A stretch of DNA of 45,332 bases from Erythrobacter sp. CCH5-A1 (GTDB lineage: Bacteria; Pseudomonadota; Alphaproteobacteria; Sphingomonadales; Sphingomonadaceae): contig NZ_LSKQ01000023.1 in the NCBI RefSeq assembly GCF_001557115.1, positions 1-45,332 on the forward strand, in the 5' to 3' direction. Below the pieces are notes generated by a model, which worked only from the letters and a program-made list of their open reading frames with translations, made no database searches and was not told where the DNA came from. Shown here in pieces: positions 39,342 through 45,332 of this stretch. A program made the position numbers and the translations under genes. The stretch's first letter is position 1, and the number at the start of each line of letters is the position of its first letter.

Positions 39342-40034
39342 ATGACCGCGAGTGATACCATCTGCCGCCTGACCGAGCGCGAGAAGGAAGTGCTGCGCGC
39401 GTGGCTGGCGCACAAGTCGGCCAAGGAGATCGCAATCGATCTCGGCATTACGCACCACGCGGTTGAGAAGCGTCTGAAGATGGCGCGGACCAAGCTGGGC
39501 GCTGCAACCTCGCTGGAAGCGGCGCGGATGCTGGCCGAGGCGGAGGGGGCTTCGGACGGGTATGGTCAGGCCGTAACCGCTCCGCCGGACCTTCCAGAGT
39601 ACCCCACCCCGCTGCCATCCCGGCGATACCGACCCATCATCCTTGGAGGTATTGCCATGTTGACCCTGACCGTTCTGGGGCTTGCCCTCGCTGCCGCCTA
39701 CCCCTCTGCCGAGCCGACCGAAATTGAGGTCGACGGCAATTTCGAGCGGGTGTTCGCCTATCTCGACCGCAACAAGAGCGGCTATCTTGAGAGCCCGGAA
39801 TCGCCCTTTGTCGCCATCGCGTTCGTCGACCCCAATGGCGGGGACTCGCGCGAAGGCAGCGCCGTCATCGGCAACAGCGACGATCCCGCCCAGGTCACCG
39901 AGTTCTACACCGCAGCCGATACCGACCGCGACGGGCGCGTATCCTTTGCCGAATACGAGGCCTGGAGCGAAGCGCGCTGGGCGGAACTCGGCATCGAGCT
40001 CAAGACCATCATCAAGGTTCTCCCGGACAGTTGA
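39342..40034 (+). CDS. Membrane-anchored LuxR-type regulator with two EF-hand loops
   Basis: A 230-aa protein with an unusual layout. Residues 8-67 are a LuxR/GerE helix-turn-helix (LTEREKEVLRAWL ... AKEIAIDLGITHHAVEKRLK). A Pro-rich linker and an arginine-rich SRRYR stretch precede one membrane helix at about 99-119. The C-terminal 105 residues, predicted periplasmic by the positive-inside rule, hold two canonical EF-hand loops, 142-153 (DRNKSGYLESPE) and 193-204 (DTDRDGRVSFAE), with the expected acidic ligands at positions 1, 3, 5 and 12. A calcium-responsive transmembrane one-component regulator is inferred. No ribosome-binding site is visible, so the message may be leaderless. Divergent from plsY; murI follows after 35 bp. 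Target genes are unknown. Confidence 0.8.
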   Translation: MTASDTICRLTEREKEVLRAWLAHKSAKEIAIDLGITHHAVEKRLKMARTKLGAATSLEAARMLAEAEGASDGYGQAVTAPPDLPEYPTPLPSRRYRPIILGGIAMLTLTVLGLALAAAYPSAEPTEIEVDGNFERVFAYLDRNKSGYLESPESPFVAIAFVDPNGGDSREGSAVIGNSDDPAQVTEFYTAADTDRDGRVSFAEYEAWSEARWAELGIELKTIIKVLPDS

Positions 40035-40069
40035 CCTCGGGCGGCGGCTCGGCCATCGCCTCGCCTGCC

Positions 40070-40870
40070 ATGGCCGACCCTGCTGCCCCGATCCTGCTGT
40101 TCGATTCCGGCGTGGGCGGGCTCACGGTCTATGACGCGTTGCGCAAGGTCATGCCGGATGCCCCGGTGATCTACGCCGCCGACCTTGCCGGCCTTCCTTA
40201 CGGCAACAAGACCGAGGCGCAGATCGCCGCGCGGGTGGCGGGATTGCTCGGGCGCATGGCCGAGCGCTGGCAGCCGCGGCTCGCCTGCATCGCCTGCAAC
40301 ACCGCCTCCACCATCGCGCTCGGCATGGTGCGCGACGTGCTCGAGATCCCGGTGGTCGGCACCGTCCCCGCGATCAAGCCTGCCGCTGCGCTCACGCAGA
40401 CCGGCACCATCGGCCTCGTCGGCACCGAGGCGACGATCCGCCAGCGCTATGTCGACGATCTCGAGACGCAGTTTGCCCAGGGCAAGCGCCTGCTGCGCGT
40501 GGCTGCACCGGGGCTGGTGCAAGCCGCCGAAGCCAAGCTGCGCGGGGGCTCGGTCGATCGGGCGCTGATCGCCGATGTCCGCGACCGCCTGACCGCGATG
40601 GCGGGCGATGGCAGCATTGACACGCTGGTGCTTGCCTGCACCCACTTCCCGCTGCTTTCCGACGAATTGGCCGCCGCTTTCGGGCCTGACGTGGCTCAGG
40701 TCGACGGCGCGGCAGGCATCGCGCGGCGCATCGCCCACCTGCTTGAAGGGCAGAGCTTCGCGCCCTCCCCCGGCCCCAACCGCTTCGTCGTCACCGGGCC
40801 GCTCGCCGGGGCAGCAGGCCTCGAGGGGGCCCTCGCCGCACGCGGCTTCGGGAGCCCGGAAGCGTTCTGA
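40070..40870 (+). CDS. murI: Glutamate racemase
   Basis: A 266-aa cofactor-independent racemase that makes D-glutamate for peptidoglycan. The N-terminal LLFDSGVGGLTVYDAL and the catalytic cysteines in ACNTAS (Cys76) and LACTHFPLL are typical. The start at 40070 is chosen since it opens to the MADPAAPILLFDSG start; a TTG at 40031 in the same frame, overlapping the regulator stop (TTGA), cannot be excluded. No strong ribosome-binding site precedes either. It probably shares a transcript with the upstream regulator. Confidence 0.94.
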   Translation: MADPAAPILLFDSGVGGLTVYDALRKVMPDAPVIYAADLAGLPYGNKTEAQIAARVAGLLGRMAERWQPRLACIACNTASTIALGMVRDVLEIPVVGTVPAIKPAAALTQTGTIGLVGTEATIRQRYVDDLETQFAQGKRLLRVAAPGLVQAAEAKLRGGSVDRALIADVRDRLTAMAGDGSIDTLVLACTHFPLLSDELAAAFGPDVAQVDGAAGIARRIAHLLEGQSFAPSPGPNRFVVTGPLAGAAGLEGALAARGFGSPEAF

Positions 40871-40885
40871 CTGGCGCAAGTCCCC

Positions 40886-40902
40886 TTGCGAAACACTCGC
40901 AA
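40886..40902. promoter_or_regulatory. Perfect dyad upstream of hemA, possible operator
   Basis: TTGCGA and TCGCAA (40886-40891 and 40897-40902) form a perfect dyad around 5 bases, 125 bp upstream of the hemA start. The remaining gap (40903-41026) includes an AT-rich TTAAATA-like stretch at about 40935 that may hold the -10. The dyad resembles a regulator site more than a terminator for murI, because no U-run follows. The regulator is unknown. Confidence 0.35.
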
Positions 40903-41026
40903 AGATCGCGGTGGAAAATGCGCCGCCGCACCCTTAAATACCGCCGAAACTTTCCGCCTTCTGGCTCGTTGTGGCGGGACAAAAGCAAGGCAGGAACCGC
41001 GTCCGCCCCGCCATGGCGGCCGCGAC

Positions 41027-42262
41027 ATGAGCGAGACGCGAGTGAACTACGACCAGATCTTCGATTCCGCGATCGACCGGCTGCACGAAGAGGGCCGTTA
41101 CCGCGTCTTCATCGACATCATGCGCAACAAGGGCGCCTATCCCAACGCCCGCTGCTTTCACGGGCACAACGGCCCCAAGCCGATCACCGTGTGGTGTTCG
41201 AACGACTACCTGTGCATGGGGCAGCACGACAAGGTGATCGGCGCGATGGAAGCCGCGCTTCACGATGTCGGCGCAGGCTCGGGCGGCACGCGCAACATCG
41301 GCGGCAACACGCACCTGCATGTCGAGCTCGAGCAGGAACTCGCCGACCTCCACGGCAAGGACGCGGCGCTGCTGTTCACCAGCGGCTATGTCTCGAACGA
41401 CGCGACGCTCTCGACGCTGGCCAAATTGCTGCCTAGCTGCGTGATCTTCTCCGACGAGCTCAATCACGCCAGCATGATCGCCGGCATCCGTAATTCGGGC
41501 TGCGAGAAGAAGGTCTTTCGCCACAATGACGTGGCCCACCTCGAGGAACTGCTGGCGAGCGTGCCGGAGGGCACCCCCAAGCTGATCGCCTTCGAAAGCG
41601 TCTATTCGATGGACGGCGACGTCGCTCCGATCCACGCGATCTGCGACTTGGCCGAAAAGTACAACGCGCTGACCTATATCGACGAGGTCCACGCGGTCGG
41701 CATGTATGGCGCGCGCGGCGGAGGGATTTCGGAGCGCGACGGCGCGGCGCACCGGATCGACATCATCGAAGGCACGCTCGGCAAGGCGTTCGGGGTGATG
41801 GGCGGCTACATCGCCGCGAGCGCCAAGGTGGTGGACTGCATCAGGAGCTACGCGCCGGGCTTCATCTTCACGACCTCGCTCTCGCCGGTGCTGGTCGCGG
41901 GCGTGCTCGCCTCGGTGCGGCACCTCAAGGAGAGCAGCGTCGAGCGCAACGCCCAGCAGCGCGCCGCCGCGCTCCTCAAGCTGAAGTTCGCCGAGGCGGG
42001 CCTGCCGGTGATGGACTCGGTCACCCACATCGTCCCGCTGATGGTCGGCGATCCGGTGCGCGCCAAGAAGATCAGCGACATCCTGCTGGCCGAATACGGC
42101 GTCTATGTGCAGCCGATCAACTTCCCCACCGTCCCCCGCGGCACCGAACGCCTGCGCTTCACGCCGGGACCGCACCACACCGACGACATGATGGACGAGC
42201 TGACCGCGGCGCTGGTCGAAATCTGGGACCGGCTGGAGCTGGGGCTCGCCGAGGCGGCATAG
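41027..42262 (+). CDS. hemA: 5-Aminolevulinate synthase
   Basis: A 411-aa pyridoxal-phosphate enzyme that condenses glycine with succinyl-CoA to make 5-aminolevulinate, the entry to heme and, where present, bacteriochlorophyll (C4 pathway, characteristic of alphaproteobacteria). Features include [62 protein letters not shown] and the PLP lysine Lys253 in [14 protein letters not shown]. The start at 41027 ([12 protein letters not shown]) agrees with the family's usual beginning. The methylmalonyl-CoA pathway in this window also makes succinyl-CoA, its substrate. Confidence 0.97.
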   Translation: MSETRVNYDQIFDSAIDRLHEEGRYRVFIDIMRNKGAYPNARCFHGHNGPKPITVWCSNDYLCMGQHDKVIGAMEAALHDVGAGSGGTRNIGGNTHLHVELEQELADLHGKDAALLFTSGYVSNDATLSTLAKLLPSCVIFSDELNHASMIAGIRNSGCEKKVFRHNDVAHLEELLASVPEGTPKLIAFESVYSMDGDVAPIHAICDLAEKYNALTYIDEVHAVGMYGARGGGISERDGAAHRIDIIEGTLGKAFGVMGGYIAASAKVVDCIRSYAPGFIFTTSLSPVLVAGVLASVRHLKESSVERNAQQRAAALLKLKFAEAGLPVMDSVTHIVPLMVGDPVRAKKISDILLAEYGVYVQPINFPTVPRGTERLRFTPGPHHTDDMMDELTAALVEIWDRLELGLAEAA

Positions 42263-42347
42263 CCGCTCCGCTCTGCCGTAGCGTCCTTTGAGAGCGGCCG
42301 GTGCTGCGCTAACCCCTGCCCCGAGACAGATTCGGGAGAGAGCAGAC

Positions 42348-43046
42348 ATGGGCGGCACGCCTGACCAGACTTACGCCGAGGTCGTCCTCGGGCGGCGCAG
42401 CATTCGCGGATACCTCGACAAGCCCGTGCCGCGCGCGCTGATCGAGGAGATCCTGGCGATGGCGATGCGCTCGCCGACCTCGATGAACACCCAGCCCTGG
42501 CACTTCCACGTCATCACCGGCGCGCCATTGGATCGCATCCGCAAGGGCAACACCGAGAACATCCTTGCCGGCGTCCCCGACAGCCGCGAATTCCGTCGCA
42601 GCGAGGCCTTCGCGGGCGTCCACCGCGAGCGGCAGGTCGAGGTCGCCAAGCAGCTCTTCGGCGCAATGGGGATCGCCCGTGACGACGCCGCTGCCCGACA
42701 GGACTGGGTGCTGCGCGGCTTCCGCCAGTTCGACGCGCCGGTCTGCGTGATCGTCACCTACGACCGCGAGCTTTCCGGCAGCGACGACACCGCCTTCGAT
42801 TGCGGCGCGGTGACGACCGCGCTGGTCAACGCGGCATGGTCCAGGGGCCTTGGCTGCGTGATCAACTCGCAAGGCATCATGCAGAGCCCCGTGGTGCGCG
42901 AACACGCCGGCATCCCCGATGATCAGGTGATCATGAAGGCGGTCGCCATGGGTTGGCCCGATCCGGACTTCCCCGCCAACGCGGTCGTCTCGCTGCGCAA
43001 GAGCGTCGAGGAAGCAGCGCGCTTCGTGGGGTTCGATCAGGGCTGA
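42348..43046 (+). CDS. Nitroreductase family protein
   Basis: A 232-aa FMN-dependent oxidoreductase of the nitroreductase superfamily. Seen are the N-terminal VVLGRRSIRGYLDKPVP (FMN phosphate-binding RRSIR), MRSPTSMNTQPWHF, and the C-terminal GLGCVINSQGIM and AMGWPDPDFPANAV. Typical members reduce nitroaromatics, quinones or related compounds with NAD(P)H; the physiological substrate is not known here. The start at 42348 is supported by a GGAGAG site about 8 nt upstream. Its last 10 bases overlap the convergent DUF5694 gene. Confidence 0.88.
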   Translation: MGGTPDQTYAEVVLGRRSIRGYLDKPVPRALIEEILAMAMRSPTSMNTQPWHFHVITGAPLDRIRKGNTENILAGVPDSREFRRSEAFAGVHRERQVEVAKQLFGAMGIARDDAAARQDWVLRGFRQFDAPVCVIVTYDRELSGSDDTAFDCGAVTTALVNAAWSRGLGCVINSQGIMQSPVVREHAGIPDDQVIMKAVAMGWPDPDFPANAVVSLRKSVEEAARFVGFDQG

Positions 43047-43927
43047 GGAGTGGCGGGCCGCGAACGCTCGGCCGCTCGATCAAGATAGGGCATGGCTTCG
43101 ACAAGTTCGAAGCCCGGCACGTGTTCGACGAAATGCCGCAGCCATGTGGCATGACCGCTGCCCGCAAGGACGACGATCCGGTCACCCGGCTGCGCCACCA
43201 TGGCGATCTTGGCGAACATCTTTGCGTTGCGCATGTACCAGTAGGCGTTGAGCTGCGCGCCGGGTTGCTGGTTGCCGTCGCCGAAGCGGAGCAGCGCATA
43301 GTAGATCCGGTAGTGCATCAGCGCCAATGCCGCGCCGTCATTGTGCTCGAAGAGCGATTCGGCGATCGACTGCCTTGCCAGTTGTCCCTGCTGCTCTTTG
43401 GTCATCGCCTCGACCTGGGCAAACACCGCCGCAAGATCGCCCATCATTCCGTTCGCCGCGGCGAAGGCCTGCACTTCGCCGATCGGGAAGTAGTCGGGCT
43501 CGCCCTCGCCCCCGCGCTCGTCATAGCCATAGACAGCCTTATGGCCGAGCTGCCGCGCGAGGCGAAAGCCGATCTGCACGCTCTCGCTGCGCGATGTCTT
43601 CAGCAACGCCTCCGTCTCTGCAAAGGCAGGCAATGCGAGCATCGGCGGCACAGCCTCGTCCTCGACCATGATCCTGGTGGGGGCCCATGCGGCAAGACTG
43701 TCTGCCAGATCGGCAATCTCCGCCTGCCGCCTGGGCGCGAGGACATCATCCACTTCGACATTGGCCACGTCGAGGCCGGGATTGGCGAAATGATATGTGC
43801 CGAGGATCATGACCTGCACAGGCTCGGAAGCGCGATCGGACGCTGCTTGCGGTCCCGGCGCGTCTTCAGCCCAGACCGGCGCAGCAAACAGTGCCGCGAT
43901 CCCGGCCAATATCGTCAGCCACTTCAT
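43037..43927 (-). CDS. Exported DUF5694-family protein
   Basis: A 296-aa protein with a signal peptide (MKWLTILAGIAALFAAPVWA, cut near residue 20). The pattern VMILGTYHFANPGLDVANVEVDD near the start of the mature chain, PTRIMVEDEA, and the late RIVVLAGSGHATWLRHFV match the DUF5694 group. Those short His-containing GTYHF and GSGHA motifs recall the TraB/PrgY-type fold, whose biochemistry is largely unknown. No activity is proposed. The start at 43927 has a GGAGGGCGGAG site upstream, and a promoter with an overlapping dyad precedes it. Confidence 0.75.
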   Translation of the reverse strand: MKWLTILAGIAALFAAPVWAEDAPGPQAASDRASEPVQVMILGTYHFANPGLDVANVEVDDVLAPRRQAEIADLADSLAAWAPTRIMVEDEAVPPMLALPAFAETEALLKTSRSESVQIGFRLARQLGHKAVYGYDERGGEGEPDYFPIGEVQAFAAANGMMGDLAAVFAQVEAMTKEQQGQLARQSIAESLFEHNDGAALALMHYRIYYALLRFGDGNQQPGAQLNAYWYMRNAKMFAKIAMVAQPGDRIVVLAGSGHATWLRHFVEHVPGFELVEAMPYLDRAAERSRPATPQP

Positions 43928-43940
43928 GCTCCGCCCTCCG

Positions 43941-43984
43941 TTGGTGCATTGCTGCATTAATACACCAAGATGGATCGAGAACAA
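43941..43984 (-). promoter_or_regulatory. Candidate sigma70-like promoter with overlapping dyad
   Basis: On the minus strand TTGTTC (43979-43984) and TATTAAT (43956-43962) lie 16 bases apart, good -35 and -10 candidates for the DUF5694 gene, whose start is at 43927. A dyad TTGGTGCATT / AATACACCAA (43941-43950 and 43959-43968; 9 of 10 pairs) covers the -10 and lies next to the ribosome-binding site. It could be a repressor operator. Confidence 0.45.
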
Positions 43985-44017
43985 GGCCGCGCCTCGCGGA
44001 ACCGGTGAAGTCAGCGC

Positions 44018-45052
44018 CTAGTCCGCTCCCTCGAGCGGCGCGTTCGCGGTCTGCCAGCGCGTCATCCACGTTCCCGGCGGCGCACCCCGGCATTCGTCGA
44101 GCGCGGCGAAATACGCGAGCCGGAACACCGCCCCGTCCCACGCCCAGGATGCCGCACGCCCGCAATCGGCGAGCCCCCGGCCCTTGGCCCATTCCCCCAG
44201 CAGCCGGCTCTCAGGATCGTAGCTGGCGCTGGTCAGGAGGAAGGACCAGTAACCCTCGATCTCTTTCGGCAAGGCCTGGGCCTGCTCGATCACCGCAGGT
44301 GTCCAGCGCCCCGCCTCGTCGATCACCACGATCACCGATGGGCCCTGATAGGCGCCCAGATAGCAGCCGACGATCCCGAGGGTATGCGCCGCATCGAGCC
44401 GGTAGGTGTTGGCGACGGTTTCGGGTGGCACATCGCCATCACAATCGCCGAGCGCGCGGATCGCGGTCACATCGGTCGGCGTGAGAATGCGGGGCGGAGC
44501 GGCGGAGACGGGCGGCTGGGCAATGCGCGGCAGCGCCGGTCTCGCGGGGACGGCGCTTGCCGGAGCGCGCCCGCGCGCGACAATTGCGGTGACGGTGCCT
44601 GCGCGCCTCTGCCGGTCGTCGATCCAGCGTAGGCCCGCGCTCGCGCCGCTGGTGGGGAGCGTGCCGATGACCGCGCCGCCGCGCGCGGCGACCTCGACCT
44701 TGCGCGCCCGTGCAAGCGCGGCGAGGAAGGCGGCGGGATCGCCGGTCAGCAACCCGTCAACATCGAAACCGAAGGGCGCCGCCTGCCCGTCGACCAGAAC
44801 GCCCACAGCGGCCACAGGGTCTCCGAAGATGGGGGTAGCCTCGACCACGGGGACGGCGTCGGCCGCGCCGCCGCGCACAACGTGGATCACCCAGTTGTCG
44901 CCGGTCTCGTCCGCTTCGACGGCGGCCACCGCTTCGCAGCGCCGGGTGTTGTCGCAGGCCACGCTCCAGTCCTTGAACTGGGCTGCGGGCGGGACGGGTG
45001 CGACCGGCAGGAGCACGGCGGATGCGGCGGCAAGGAGCGGGGCGAGGAGCAT
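44018..45052 (-). CDS. Exported DUF1176-family protein
   Basis: A 344-aa protein with a hydrophobic signal-like start (MLLAPLLAAASAVLLPVAP) and two halves that fit DUF1176: an N-terminal part with FKDWSVACDNTRRCEA, resembling the invasion-associated locus B fold, and a C-terminal part with LGDCDGDVPPETVANTYRLDAAHTL. Cysteines are paired as in exported proteins. The function of this group is not established. The start at 45052 is chosen because it opens the signal peptide; an ATG at 45136 would add a basic, low-complexity 28-residue extension. No good ribosome-binding site is seen for either. Confidence 0.7.
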   Translation of the reverse strand: MLLAPLLAAASAVLLPVAPVPPAAQFKDWSVACDNTRRCEAVAAVEADETGDNWVIHVVRGGAADAVPVVEATPIFGDPVAAVGVLVDGQAAPFGFDVDGLLTGDPAAFLAALARARKVEVAARGGAVIGTLPTSGASAGLRWIDDRQRRAGTVTAIVARGRAPASAVPARPALPRIAQPPVSAAPPRILTPTDVTAIRALGDCDGDVPPETVANTYRLDAAHTLGIVGCYLGAYQGPSVIVVIDEAGRWTPAVIEQAQALPKEIEGYWSFLLTSASYDPESRLLGEWAKGRGLADCGRAASWAWDGAVFRLAYFAALDECRGAPPGTWMTRWQTANAPLEGAD

Positions 45053-45306
45053 GAGGCCAATGTGCCATTGGGCCCGGCCTGCGGCAACCGCGCCGCACGG
45101 CGGGGAGCACGGCCTCGCCCGTCCCCGCCCGCTCATTTCCGGTGCGCATCACTTTTGACAGGCCAAGCGGCGCATTTGTCGCTATGGCGCGCCCTTGATT
45201 GTGCGGGGTGACAGCCGCATCGGCTCCTCCCCCCTCGGCAATCCGCCCGATTCAGCGCCCCTGCGCAGGCCGCGTGCCGTTCCAAGAAAAGTGCCCTCCC
45301 CATGAC
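45053..45306. other. Intergenic end region with no gene seen
   Basis: This stretch lies upstream of the DUF1176 gene up to the last native base. I see no gene, no clear hairpin and no repeat. An ATG at 45302 on the plus strand may be the start of a gene cut by the end of the native sequence, but only a few bases precede the adapter. Confidence 0.5.
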
Positions 45307-45332
45307 CTGTCTCTTATACACATCTCCGAGCC
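45307..45332 (+). other. Nextera/Tn5 transposase adapter (sequencing artefact)
   Basis: The bases CTGTCTCTTATACACATCT at 45307-45325 are the 19-bp Tn5 mosaic end used in Nextera libraries, and the next seven, CCGAGCC, continue the read 2 adapter. This is not genomic DNA. Open frames that read into it, including the MYKRQ peptide start on the minus strand, are spurious. Confidence 0.97.

Noticed and set aside
42262..42298. Possible hairpin GCCGCTC / GAGCGGC after hemA
   Set aside because: The stem is only 7 bp with a loop of over 20 bases and no U-run; too weak to call a terminator.
45133..45321. Minus-strand 62-codon open frame starting MYKRQ
   Set aside because: The start lies in the Nextera adapter; the MYKRQ peptide is a known sign of this artefact.

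Overview
The window reads as high-GC alphaproteobacterial chromosome, most likely Sphingomonadales and probably the Erythrobacteraceae (Erythrobacter/Porphyrobacter type). The assignment is inference. It rests on a C4-pathway 5-aminolevulinate synthase, the methylmalonyl-CoA gene set, gene neighbourhoods such as xerD-accA divergent from aroK-aroB, and general protein character. No phage, transposase, CRISPR array, rRNA or tRNA gene was recognised. The right end is not native: the last 26 bases are a Nextera transposase adapter, so the window ends at (or was assembled into) a library artefact.

Layout. 1-9.1 kb: an L,D-transpeptidase converges, across a large nested inverted repeat, on a minus-strand group (M48 lipoprotein protease, accA, xerD, a large exported protein of unknown function, a small membrane protein). 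This group is divergent from aroK-aroB-GNAT acetyltransferase. A 93-aa conserved-looking small gene follows.

9.4-20.5 kb: a long minus-strand run, probably one or a few transcripts, encodes the complete propionyl-CoA to succinyl-CoA route: pccB, methylmalonyl-CoA epimerase, an enoyl-CoA hydratase-like protein, methylmalonyl-CoA mutase and pccA. Biotin synthase (the cofactor supplier for PccA) sits inside it. Six small or exported genes of unclear role are threaded between the enzymes, including two LprI/DUF1311 proteins and an esterase. Many start codons overlap the preceding stop (ATGA or GTGA), which points to translational coupling.

20.6-28.5 kb: an FAD oxidoreductase, two NAD(P) dehydrogenase-fold proteins, glutathione reductase, an RhlE-like RNA helicase with a structured leader, and glucose-6-phosphate isomerase. 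28.5-31.0 kb: the lepB-rnc-era operon. 31.0-35.4 kb: a YhhN membrane protein, a stand-alone receiver protein coupled to a 98-aa unknown, and topA. 35.6-37.4 kb: an exported unknown, Cu/Zn superoxide dismutase and a membrane protein, lying between topA and dprA-plsY. 39.3-42.3 kb: a membrane-anchored LuxR-type regulator with two EF-hand loops, glutamate racemase and 5-aminolevulinate synthase. 42.3-45.1 kb: a nitroreductase, a DUF5694 protein behind a promoter with an overlapping dyad, and a DUF1176 protein.

Most of the content is housekeeping. The least ordinary items are the membrane-tethered LuxR/EF-hand protein, the unknown exported genes embedded in the propionate operon, a 30-bp receiver-domain relic next to era, three palindromic repeat types, and the terminal adapter.
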